DNA of 38,902 bases from SYAC01 sp046048055 (lineage in GTDB: Bacteria > Planctomycetota > Phycisphaerae > Phycisphaerales > SM1A02), in contig JBJOGW010000056.1 of NCBI GenBank assembly GCA_046048055.1, forward strand, positions 1 to 38,902. The letters run 5' to 3'. The notes under the pieces were generated by a model. That model did not search any database, was not told the origin of the DNA, and was given only the letters and a program-made list of their open reading frames with translations. Below are positions 16,459 through 23,561 of the stretch, piece by piece; the first letter of the stretch is position 1; every line of letters begins with the position of its first letter. The position numbers were made by a program, and so were the translations under genes.

Positions 16459-18366
16459 ATGGCAGGAAAGATCATCGGAATCGACCTCGGCACCACCAAC
16501 TCCGTGGTGGCCGTGATGGAAGGCGGGCAGCCCAAGGTGCTGATCAACGCCTCAGGCAGCCGCACCACCCCCAGCGTGGTGGGCTTCACCGAGAAGGGCG
16601 AGCGGCTGGTGGGCCAGCCCGCCCGTCACCAGCAGGTGACCAACCCCAGCAACACCGTCTTCAGCATCAAGCGCTTCATGGGCCGCCGCCACGCGGAGGT
16701 GGAGCAGGAGGAGAAGTTGGTGCCCTACACCGTCGTCGGGGGTTCCGACGACCTGGTCAAGGTGGACATCCGCGGCAAGCAGTACACGCCGCCGGAGATC
16801 AGCGCCATGATCCTGCAGGAGCTCAGGAAGATCGCCGAGGACTACCTGGGCGAGAAGGTGGAGCGGGCGGTGATCACCGTGCCCGCATACTTCAACGACA
16901 GCCAGCGGCAGGCCACCAAGGATGCCGGCGAGATCGCCGGCCTGAAGGTGGAGCGCATCATCAACGAGCCCACCGCCGCGGCCCTGGCGTACGGCCTGGA
17001 GAAGAAGAAGAATGCCCGCATCGCGGTCTTCGACCTGGGCGGCGGCACATTCGACGTGAGCATCCTCGACGTGGGCGACGGGGTCTTCGAGGTGCTGGCC
17101 AGCAACGGTGACGGCCACCTTGGCGGCGACGACTTCGACCAGCGGCTGATCGACTTCATCGCCGAGGAGTTCCGCAAGAAGGAGGGCATCGACGTCCGGA
17201 AGGACGCCATGGCCCTGCAGCGCCTCAAGGAGGCCGCCGAGAAGGCCAAGATCGAGCTCTCCAGCCAGATGGAGACCTCGGTCAACCTGCCATTCATCAC
17301 TGCCGACCAGAGCGGACCCAAGCACCTGCAGGTCACCGTGACCCGCTCGCGCTTCGAGGACATGTGCAAGGACCTCTTCGACCGTCTGCGCGGCCCGTGC
17401 ACGCAGGCCCTGAAGGACGCCAAGCTCAATCCCAAGGACGTGCAGGAAGTCGTCATGGTGGGTGGGTCGATCCGCATCCCCAAGGTCCAGGAGATCGCCA
17501 AGGAGATCTTCCAGACCCAGGAGCTGGACAAGAGCATCAACCCCGACGAGGTGGTCGCCGTGGGTGCGGCCATTCAGGGCGCCGTGCTCCAGGGCGACGT
17601 GAAGGACGTGCTGCTGCTCGACGTGACCCCGCTCTCGCTGGGCGTGGAGACGCTCGGCGGTGTCATGACCAAGCTGATCGAGCGCAACACCACGATCCCC
17701 ACCAGCAAGAAGGAGACCTTCAGCACGGCGGCGGACAACCAGACCAGCGTGACCATCCATGTGCTGCAGGGCGAGCGCGAGTTCGCCAACGACAACCGCA
17801 GCCTGGGTCGCTTCGATCTGGCGGGCATCGCGCCGGCCCCCCGCGGCCTGCCGCAGATCGAGGTGGAGTTCGCCATCGACGCCAACGGCATCCTGAACGT
17901 GACGGCCACCGACAAGGCGACCGGCAAGAAGCAGGAGATCCGCATCACCGGCTCGAGCGGACTCAGCAAGGACGAGGTGGAGCGGATGCGCAAGGAGGCC
18001 GAGCAGAATGCGACGGCCGACAAGGTGCGCCGCGAACTGATCGACCTGCGCAATCAGGGCGAGGCGGCGGCCTACGCCACCCGCAAGAGCCTCGAGGAGC
18101 ACGGCGGCAAGATCAGCGCCGAGGCCCGGGGCAAGGTGGAGGGCGCGCTCACCAACCTCGAGACCGCGCTCAAGGGCGAGGACAAGGCGGCCATGGAGGC
18201 GGCCCTGAAGAACCTCAACGACTCGTCCATGGAACTGGGCAAGGCCGTCTATGAGGCCACCCAGGCCGGCCAGGCCACCGGTGCCAAGCCCGAGGCTGGT
18301 GGCCCCAAGGGGGGCGGCAAGGACGACGTGATCGACGCCGAGTACGAGGTGAAGGACGGCAACTGA
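16459..18366 (+). CDS. dnaK: Molecular chaperone DnaK (Hsp70)
   Basis: DnaK is the ATP-dependent chaperone for unfolded proteins. The 635-residue protein begins at ATG 16459 after AAAGGAA (16444-16450). The frame is open further upstream, but the Hsp70 N-terminus IIGIDLGTTNSVVAVMEGG starts here. ATPase signatures are all present: VPAYFNDSQRQATKDAG, VFDLGGGTFDVSILDVG and VVMVGGSIRIPKVQ. The substrate domain has LLLDVTPLSLGVETLGG. The C-terminus ends in an acidic DDVIDAEYEVKD tail, as in bacterial DnaK. No CIRCE-like inverted repeat is seen in the 182 nt upstream. Partners grpE and dnaJ are not in the window, so this is a solitary dnaK. A strong hairpin follows the stop. Confidence 0.97.
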   Translation: MAGKIIGIDLGTTNSVVAVMEGGQPKVLINASGSRTTPSVVGFTEKGERLVGQPARHQQVTNPSNTVFSIKRFMGRRHAEVEQEEKLVPYTVVGGSDDLVKVDIRGKQYTPPEISAMILQELRKIAEDYLGEKVERAVITVPAYFNDSQRQATKDAGEIAGLKVERIINEPTAAALAYGLEKKKNARIAVFDLGGGTFDVSILDVGDGVFEVLASNGDGHLGGDDFDQRLIDFIAEEFRKKEGIDVRKDAMALQRLKEAAEKAKIELSSQMETSVNLPFITADQSGPKHLQVTVTRSRFEDMCKDLFDRLRGPCTQALKDAKLNPKDVQEVVMVGGSIRIPKVQEIAKEIFQTQELDKSINPDEVVAVGAAIQGAVLQGDVKDVLLLDVTPLSLGVETLGGVMTKLIERNTTIPTSKKETFSTAADNQTSVTIHVLQGEREFANDNRSLGRFDLAGIAPAPRGLPQIEVEFAIDANGILNVTATDKATGKKQEIRITGSSGLSKDEVERMRKEAEQNATADKVRRELIDLRNQGEAAAYATRKSLEEHGGKISAEARGKVEGALTNLETALKGEDKAAMEAALKNLNDSSMELGKAVYEATQAGQATGAKPEAGGPKGGGKDDVIDAEYEVKDGN

Positions 18367-18389
18367 TTCAGCCGCAACCTGCGACCCCA

Positions 18390-18423
18390 CGGCCGTCGGG
18401 CTTCCCGCCCGGCGGCCGCCTTG
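18390..18423 (+). terminator. Hairpin after dnaK, probable terminator
   Basis: CGGCCGTCGGGC (18390-18401) and GCCCGGCGGCCG (18407-18418) form a 12-bp stem with one G-T pair and a 5-nt loop, 24 nt after the dnaK stop. The following CCTTG has only two T residues, so intrinsic termination would be weak. Confidence 0.55.
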
Positions 18424-18468
18424 CTGCGCGGTGGTCCCGCGTCGGCCGCTGGCTCTAGCATGCGAAGC

Positions 18469-19170
18469 ATGACGCCGAGAGCCTTGCTGCCTGTCCTGAC
18501 GCTTCTGGCACCCCTGACGCTGCTCGGGGCGCATCCCGCGCAGGACGCCTCCAAGGCCGCGCCCGAGCGCGTGGGCTACGCGTGGCCGCTGGGCACGTGC
18601 GTGGTCAGCGGTGACGCGCTGGGCGAAACCATGGTGGTGCGGATCCTGGAGGATGCGGACGATCCATCGGTGCAGGGCCGGGAAGTGCGCTTCTGCGGCC
18701 CCAAGTGCGTGGAGACCTTCGAGGCGGACCGGGCGAGGTATCTCAGGAAGGCGGACGAGGCCATCGAGGCGATGGAACTGCGCTTCTACCCCCCCATCCA
18801 TTGCGTGGTGATGCCCGACGAGTCGCTGAGCGATCCCCGAGGCCCCGATGCCAAGGATGCCAAGCATGTGGTGGTGGGCAACCAACTGGTGCGCACCTGC
18901 TGCGCCCAGTGCGTGCGCAAGGTCAAGCGAAATCCCAAGGCGTGGCTTGCCAAGGTGGAGAAGGCCGTGGTGGCTGCGCAGTCGAAGGATTACCCGCTTC
19001 GGGTGTGCCCCGTGAGCGGGCGCGAGCTTCCGGCCACGCCCAGCCAGACGCTGATCGGAGGACAGTTGGTGCGGTTCTGCTGCGACGGCTGCAAGGCCGG
19101 CGCCGAGCGGGATCCGGCACCAGTGCTGGCCAAGCTGGCCAAGAACCGCCAGCCTCCGCCGGTCAGGTGA
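18469..19170 (+). CDS. Exported protein with three TRASH/YHS-like Cys repeats
   Basis: The 233-residue protein starts with a Sec signal peptide (MTPRALLPVLTLLAPLTLLG, cleavage near AHPAQ). It then has three repeats of one unit: a Cys in CVVSG, CVVMP or CPVSG (C44, C112, C180), about 30 residues, then a strand ending VRFCGPKC, VRTCCAQC or VRFCCDGC (C76/C80, C144/C145/C148, C204/C205/C208). A helix with a conserved Arg/Lys-Pro and a terminal Leu-x-Lys follows. This resembles TRASH/YHS metal-binding modules, seen in heavy-metal sensing or trafficking proteins. It would act in the periplasm or cell envelope. ATG 18469 is favoured because TAGCAT (18456-18461) ends 7 nt before it; ATG 18460 lies within that element. 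It is separated from dnaK by a hairpin. Confidence 0.7.
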   Translation: MTPRALLPVLTLLAPLTLLGAHPAQDASKAAPERVGYAWPLGTCVVSGDALGETMVVRILEDADDPSVQGREVRFCGPKCVETFEADRARYLRKADEAIEAMELRFYPPIHCVVMPDESLSDPRGPDAKDAKHVVVGNQLVRTCCAQCVRKVKRNPKAWLAKVEKAVVAAQSKDYPLRVCPVSGRELPATPSQTLIGGQLVRFCCDGCKAGAERDPAPVLAKLAKNRQPPPVR

Positions 19171-19186
19171 CCCCGAAGGCCGCGGA

Positions 19187-20158
19187 TCAAGCCCGCAGAA
19201 GGGCCGCGAACAGCCCCGGTCCGCTGGAGTTTGGTTCCGCCGGCAACGCGCGGTAACGCTGCAGCGCGAGACCGGCGGTCTTGCCAAGTTGCCGAATCGC
19301 GGCCTCGGCGAATCCCATGTGCACATGCCCCATGCTGGCTGCCAGGGCGCGGCGGTCATGCGGTGCCATGTCCACCACCAGCAGGGCGCCGCCTCGCCGA
19401 AGCACGCGTCGCGCCTCCTGCAGCACCGCGGCCGGATCGGGCACGTGGTGCAGCACCAGCATCATCACCGCGGCGTGCACCTCACCGGCCTTGAGCGGAA
19501 GAGCCTCCAGGCCGCCTTGTCGGAACTCCACATGCCGATGCCCAGACAGTCGCTTGCGGGCGGCTTCCAGCATCGACTTCTCGCGGTCCACCGCGATCAC
19601 GCGTCCCACGCACGGGGCCAGCAGTTGCGAAGCCTCGCCGGTGCCGCAGCCCAGGTCCGCCACCACCCAGTCCGGGTCCAGCAGTTCCAGAAGCGCCAGG
19701 GCCGTGATGCGCTCGCCGAAGAGCTGCCTCCGCACCTCGCTCCACTCGCCACCGAGACGGCCGAAGAACGAGCGGCTGTCCACGCGGCGGTCCGCCAGCA
19801 CGCTGGCAAGACGCACGCGGTCCTGAGCCGACTCGGGATGCGCCGTGACGGCCGCGCGCGCCAAGTCCCAGATCGTCCGGGCCTCGGCAGGCATGGTGGT
19901 GCCGGCGAGGCGATACCGGCCGCTGGGCCCCTCGCTTCGCCGCGCGATCCAGCCACCCTCCAGCAACGCCTTCAGATGTCGGCTGGCGGTGCTCTGCGGG
20001 ATCTGGAGGATCCTCGCCAGTTCGCCCACGCCAAGTTCGTCGTGCTCCAGCAGGGCGAGCAGCCGCCACCGGACCAGGTCGCACATGGCGGCCAGACGAC
20101 CCAGCAGGGCGCCGGACCGCTCCGCCCCGCTGCGGGCATCGGTGGATCGGCCGGCCAC
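19187..20158 (-). CDS. ArsR-type HTH fused to SAM-dependent methyltransferase
   Basis: The protein has 323 residues. Residues about 15-95 form an ArsR-family winged helix (MCDLVRWRLLALLEHDELGV, GELARILQIPQSTASRHLKA, LLEGGWIARR). Residues about 150-310 form a class I methyltransferase with motif I VVADLGCGTGEA, IAVDREKSMLEAA, then MLVLHHVPDPAAVL and LRRGGALLVVDMAPHDR. Such fusions are known in several phyla and are often tied to methionine/SAM or metal(loid) control, but the methyl acceptor is not known. There is no Cys-pair metal site in the HTH. The GTG at 20158 follows the TPR gene stop by 6 nt, so the two form an operon; an internal ATG at 20086 would cut into the HTH. Confidence 0.85.
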   Translation of the reverse strand: MAGRSTDARSGAERSGALLGRLAAMCDLVRWRLLALLEHDELGVGELARILQIPQSTASRHLKALLEGGWIARRSEGPSGRYRLAGTTMPAEARTIWDLARAAVTAHPESAQDRVRLASVLADRRVDSRSFFGRLGGEWSEVRRQLFGERITALALLELLDPDWVVADLGCGTGEASQLLAPCVGRVIAVDREKSMLEAARKRLSGHRHVEFRQGGLEALPLKAGEVHAAVMMLVLHHVPDPAAVLQEARRVLRRGGALLVVDMAPHDRRALAASMGHVHMGFAEAAIRQLGKTAGLALQRYRALPAEPNSSGPGLFAALLRA

Positions 20159-20164
20159 GTGGCG

Positions 20165-20851
20165 TCAGCTGCCGCGGGGCAGCCCCAGCGTGGGCCCGAT
20201 GACCTGGCCGCGCTCCTGCAGTGCCGCCACCACGCGCGGGTCCTCGGGATTGATGCCGTAGGCCTGACGCAGGCGGCGGATGCACTCGGGCTCGTTGCCC
20301 AGCCGCGCCTGCAGCATGGCCATCCGGTAGTACGGCTCGGTGCTCTTGGGAATCTGGTAGCCCTGGTCGAACTCGATGGCGCTCTCCAGCGCCTGCTTGG
20401 CCGAGTCCAGGTCGTTCATGCGCTCGGCCAGTTCCGCCAGCCGCACGTATGCCTCGGGACTGCGGAGTTCGGCGCCAGCGTTGCGCAGCAGCAGGTAGAC
20501 CTTGCCGGTGTCCCCCTGCTGCTCCATGCACTCGGCCAGGGCAAAGACCACATCCAGATCCTCGGGATTGCGGGCCACCGCCACCTCAAGCGCCTTGCGA
20601 GCCTCGGGCAGTTCGCCCAGGCAGAGCATGGCGCGGCCGAATGCGTACTGCGCGCCCCAACTGCCCGGATTGGCCTCGACCACGGGACGCACCAGGTCAG
20701 CCGCCTCCTGGCATCGGTCGTGCTCGAGCAGGAAGTCCGCCTTCTGCACGGTGGAGTCGGTGGGTGGCGGTCCCTGGCACGCGGCCGCGGCCATCGCGGC
20801 CATCAGCAGCAGGACTCGGGCGGGATGAAGGAGCGAAGCGACGCGAATCAT
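20165..20851 (-). CDS. TPR-repeat protein, probable lipoprotein
   Basis: The protein has 228 residues. A basic N-terminus and hydrophobic helix lead to a single Cys in AAAACQGPPPTDS (about residue 25), consistent with a lipoprotein signal, although the residue at -3 is Ala rather than Leu. About four tetratricopeptide-type helix pairs follow, for example GAQYAFGRAMLCLGELPEAR, DVVFALAECMEQQGDTG and AYVRLAELAERMNDLDSAKQ. TPRs mediate protein contacts, and this would be a periplasmic-facing scaffold. ATG 20851 is preceded by TATCAT with a 7-nt gap and has no Shine-Dalgarno. It is probably co-transcribed with the downstream ArsR-methyltransferase gene. Confidence 0.75.
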   Translation of the reverse strand: MIRVASLLHPARVLLLMAAMAAAACQGPPPTDSTVQKADFLLEHDRCQEAADLVRPVVEANPGSWGAQYAFGRAMLCLGELPEARKALEVAVARNPEDLDVVFALAECMEQQGDTGKVYLLLRNAGAELRSPEAYVRLAELAERMNDLDSAKQALESAIEFDQGYQIPKSTEPYYRMAMLQARLGNEPECIRRLRQAYGINPEDPRVVAALQERGQVIGPTLGLPRGS

Positions 20852-20858
20852 GGTGCGG

Positions 20859-20868
20859 ATGATAGGGT
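20859..20868. promoter_or_regulatory. Putative divergent promoter core
   Basis: ATGATA (20859-20864) gives TATCAT on the minus strand, 7 nt before the TPR gene ATG. The overlapping TAGGGT (20863-20868) on the plus strand lies 5 nt before an in-frame GTG (20874) of the next gene. Spacing suggests leaderless transcripts on both sides. No clear -35 is seen. Confidence 0.35.
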
Positions 20869-21260
20869 TGGGCGTGGACCAGCGTCCCCCGGTTCCAGCA
20901 GCGGGGTTTGCGGCGATTCTCCGGCACGAACGACCGGACGGATCGGTGCACTTCGACCTGCTGCTGGGTCCCTCCGCCAAGCCGGGCGTCGATGAACGGG
21001 TCGTGCCCACCTGGCGTTGCGAACAGGATCCCATGGCGATGGATCACGGCACGGCCACGCCGATCGAGGCGCTTGCTCCGCACCGCGGCCTGTACCTGGG
21101 CCTGGACCATGCCGTGAAGCTCTCCGGAGGTCGAGGCACCGTGACGCCCGTGTGGCGAGGAACCCACCGACTCGACGCGTCGAGGCTGCACCTGATCGAT
21201 CACGCGGGCGGCATCACCGCCTTCGCCATGGGGCCTGACCTGCTGCGTCGCCTCAGGTGA
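20859..21260 (+). CDS. Stand-alone LigD 3'-phosphoesterase-like domain protein
   Basis: This is a 133-residue protein from ATG 20859. ATG 20850 would overlap the divergent TPR start, and GTG 20874 is possible if the transcript is leaderless. The pattern RHERPDGSVHFDLLLG (His23, His31, Asp33) followed by VPTWRCEQDP and APHRGLYL (His75), then LSGGRGTV, aligns with the phosphoesterase domain of bacterial LigD (H...H-x-D...W...H...). In NHEJ enzymes this domain trims 3'-phosphates or ribonucleotides. Here it is not linked to a ligase or polymerase, and no ku gene is nearby. Short free versions are, to my knowledge, common in planctomycetes. Catalysis is plausible because the His/Asp set is kept. 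Confidence 0.65.
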   Translation: MIGLGVDQRPPVPAAGFAAILRHERPDGSVHFDLLLGPSAKPGVDERVVPTWRCEQDPMAMDHGTATPIEALAPHRGLYLGLDHAVKLSGGRGTVTPVWRGTHRLDASRLHLIDHAGGITAFAMGPDLLRRLR

Positions 21261-21789
21261 AGGCGTCGTACACCAGCACCATCCACGCGATGAGCGCGCA
21301 CGGCAACTTGGCGAGCGAGCCCAGCACGCGTCCGACCGCGGCACCCGTGGCAGGCCGCACGGATTGCCCCACGGTGCGCCCGTGCACCAGCACCTCGGCC
21401 AGTACCGCACCCAGCACCACCCCTCCGATGGCCCCACCGATGGAGCCCACGATGGGCACCGGAATCAGCACCGTGCCACCGATCACGCCCACGATTCCGC
21501 CCACCATGCTCCCGGCCATGCCCGCACGGCTTGCACCGCCCGCCTTGGCGCCCGCCGCCGAAGCCACGAACTCCATCGCCTCGCCCACGGCCGCCGCGGC
21601 CACCGCCACCACCAACGGCCGCACGCCAAAGGGCAGCGTGTCGCCGCCCGACATCATCACGGTGGCATCCACCGTCCCGGCGACGCCGATGAGCATCCAT
21701 GCCCCCGGGACCCCGACCGGCGTGAGCAGAGCGGCGAGCAGTCCCACCACCGCGAACACGGTGGCACCGGCGTACTGGAGCCAGATCAC
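21253..21789 (-). CDS. DUF456-family membrane protein
   Basis: This 178-residue, very hydrophobic protein is rich in Gly/Ala/Val. The order of segments (VIWLQYAGATVFAVVGLLAA, LLTPVGVPGAWMLIGVAG, a glycine-zipper-like middle GSMVGGIVGVIGGTVLIPVP, GSIGGAIGGVVLGAVLAEV, then a final helix) matches DUF456 proteins. These have two Gly-rich helical hairpins and no known function. GTG 21789 overlaps the TGA of the upstream UVR-motif gene (GTGA), so the pair is translationally coupled. A longer frame to 21960 would run inside that gene and is rejected. The 3' end overlaps the convergent phosphoesterase-like gene by 8 nt. Confidence 0.8.
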   Translation of the reverse strand: MIWLQYAGATVFAVVGLLAALLTPVGVPGAWMLIGVAGTVDATVMMSGGDTLPFGVRPLVVAVAAAAVGEAMEFVASAAGAKAGGASRAGMAGSMVGGIVGVIGGTVLIPVPIVGSIGGAIGGVVLGAVLAEVLVHGRTVGQSVRPATGAAVGRVLGSLAKLPCALIAWMVLVYDAFT

Positions 21790-22511
21790 TGGGCCTCGCC
21801 CTTCATCTGCCGGAGTTCGTCGCGCAGGATGGCGGCCAGCTCGAAGTTCTCCGCCCGTACCGCCTCCTCCAGCCGCTGCTGAAGTTCCAGTCGCTGGCTG
21901 CCGGGCAGCTTCAGCGTGAGCGCGTCGAGCAGCGCCCGCAGCAGAGCCGTCTCCGGGCAATGCCCCGCGTCATCGGATCGTCCCAGCCGTGCCAACGTGG
22001 CCTGCACCTGACGCAGGCCCGCATCCAGCGCGGCACGAGCCAGGTCACGGCGACCGGATGCCATCGCCAGCGCCGAGGCAGCCCTTGCCAGCGTGGCTTG
22101 CTCGTGCGGGCGCCAGGTCTCGAAGCGTCGCCGGGCTGGCGCATCCTGGGCCCGGAGGGCGATCAGGTCGAGCACGTCCAGGTTGTGCTGGGCGTCGCGT
22201 TGGGCGCGTGGCCAGTCCTCGATCAAGGCACAGGCCATGGCGCGCTGCCTGAACTGCGCCATCTCCGCCGCCAAGGCCGCCACGCCGTCGGCATCCACCT
22301 TGGCGTCCGGCTGTGCCTGGAACCATGCCAACACCGTCGCCGCACCCCGGAAATCGCCGCCATCTGGCCGGCCATCCGCCTCCAGCTGGAGAATCCCCAG
22401 TTCCACCCGGACCTGCAGCACCGGGCGTCCATCCACGGCCTGGATCCTTCGCACATCCAGCCTTCCGGGCCGCCAGGGCCAATCCTTGAGCCAGAGGGTG
22501 AGGTCGCTCAT
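21786..22511 (-). CDS. Protein with C-terminal UVR motif
   Basis: The protein has 241 residues. The last 35 (LELQQRLEEAVRAENFELAA followed by ILRDELRQMKGE) form a UVR motif, the helical hairpin by which UvrB and UvrC, and also McsA and Clp adaptors, contact partners. The N-terminal half starts with a beta-rich segment (TLWLKDWPWRPGRLDVRRIQ) and a VLQVRVELGILQLEADGRPD strand pair. The middle is helical and Ala/Arg-rich with many QR/AR repeats. I know similar planctomycete proteins only as hypothetical. A DNA-repair role is not implied by UVR alone. TAGCAT (22532-22527) lies 15 nt before ATG 22511. Confidence 0.7.
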   Translation of the reverse strand: MSDLTLWLKDWPWRPGRLDVRRIQAVDGRPVLQVRVELGILQLEADGRPDGGDFRGAATVLAWFQAQPDAKVDADGVAALAAEMAQFRQRAMACALIEDWPRAQRDAQHNLDVLDLIALRAQDAPARRRFETWRPHEQATLARAASALAMASGRRDLARAALDAGLRQVQATLARLGRSDDAGHCPETALLRALLDALTLKLPGSQRLELQQRLEEAVRAENFELAAILRDELRQMKGEAQ

Positions 22512-22613
22512 GGGTGCCCGCGTGGGATGCTAGCGCAAAATGAGGCGTTCCGACGGTGGCATCCGCCCACCCGGCTGAACTACCATGCGGGGCCCCGGGT
22601 CTCCCAGAAGTCC

Positions 22614-23552
22614 ATGCCCCGAACCAACGTCCAATCCGATCTGCACGTCTACATGAAGCAGATCAACGAGGTCGCCCTCCTCACGCCCGAGGAGGAGAAG
22701 CACCTCGGCTGGCGCATCATCAACGACGACGATCAGGAAGCCAAGGAGCGCATGATCAAGGCGAACCTGCGCCTGGTCATCGCCATCAGCAAGAACTACT
22801 CGCACCGCGGCCTGACGCTCGCGGACCTTGTGGAGGAGGGCAACATCGGTCTCATCCGCGCCGTGGAGGGCTTTGACCCGGCCCAGGGGGCGCGCTTCAG
22901 CACCTACGCCAGCTGGTGGATCAAGCAGGCCATCAAGCGCACGCTGATCAACGCGGTGCAGCCGATCCACATTCCGGCGTACATGGTGGAGCTGATCGCC
23001 CGGTACAAGCAGCAGCAGCGCCGCTTCGAGGAGGAGCATGGTCGCCAGCCCAGCCTGCAGGAGCTCAGCCACGCCATGGGGATCCCGGTGCGAAAGCTGG
23101 AGATCGTCAAGCGCGCGGTCAAGGCCCGGAACACCCCCACGCAGGCGCCGCTGAAGGACGACGGCGAGTCGGTGGACTTTGGCGACCTGTTCGAGGACAA
23201 CCGCACGCCCGATCCCGAGAGCAAGGTCACCAGTCGCGAGGACCTGGGCTACATCCTGAAGCTGCTCGACTCAATCGACCAGCGTGACGCCCGGGTGCTT
23301 CGGCTGCGTTTCGGGCTGGAGGGCCAGGAGCCGCTCACCCTGAAGCAGATCGGCGAGGCCGTGGGCCTGACCCGCGAGCGCGTCCGCCAGATCGCCGAGG
23401 AGGCGCTCCGCAAGCTTCACACCCGGCTGATGGACGACAAGCCCAGCCAGTGGATCCGGACCGATGGGCAGGCGGCACCGGTGGCGCCTGCCGGCAAGCG
23501 CCGCGGCCGGCCACCCGGAAGCGGCCGCAAGAAGACGCCTCCCGCGGCGTGA
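22614..23552 (+). CDS. RpoD-family sigma-70 factor with AT-hook-like C-terminal tail
   Basis: The protein has 312 residues. Region 1.2 (DLHVYMKQINEVALLTPEEE) is near the start and region 1.1 is absent. Region 2 has ANLRLVIAISKNYSHRGLTL, EEGNIGLIRAVEGFDPAQGA and FSTYASWWIKQAIKRTL. Regions 3 and 4 follow, with region 4.2 LTLKQIGEAVGLTRERVRQI. The size and lack of 1.1 fit a group 2-like or short primary sigma of planctomycetes. After region 4.2 there is a 38-residue tail with KRRGRPPGSGRKK, an AT-hook-like core (RGRP) with flanking basic residues. ATG 22614 is chosen by homology; the frame is open far upstream. TACCAT at 22581-22586 is a possible -10. Confidence 0.92.
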   Translation: MPRTNVQSDLHVYMKQINEVALLTPEEEKHLGWRIINDDDQEAKERMIKANLRLVIAISKNYSHRGLTLADLVEEGNIGLIRAVEGFDPAQGARFSTYASWWIKQAIKRTLINAVQPIHIPAYMVELIARYKQQQRRFEEEHGRQPSLQELSHAMGIPVRKLEIVKRAVKARNTPTQAPLKDDGESVDFGDLFEDNRTPDPESKVTSREDLGYILKLLDSIDQRDARVLRLRFGLEGQEPLTLKQIGEAVGLTRERVRQIAEEALRKLHTRLMDDKPSQWIRTDGQAAPVAPAGKRRGRPPGSGRKKTPPAA

Positions 23553-23561
23553 GACCGCGAT

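Noticed and set aside
16552..19359. Long open frame on the minus strand across dnaK
   Set aside because: It is antisense to dnaK and the next gene, with repetitive Leu/His/Gly composition and no motif. Long frames opposite dnaK in GC-rich genomes are a known artefact.
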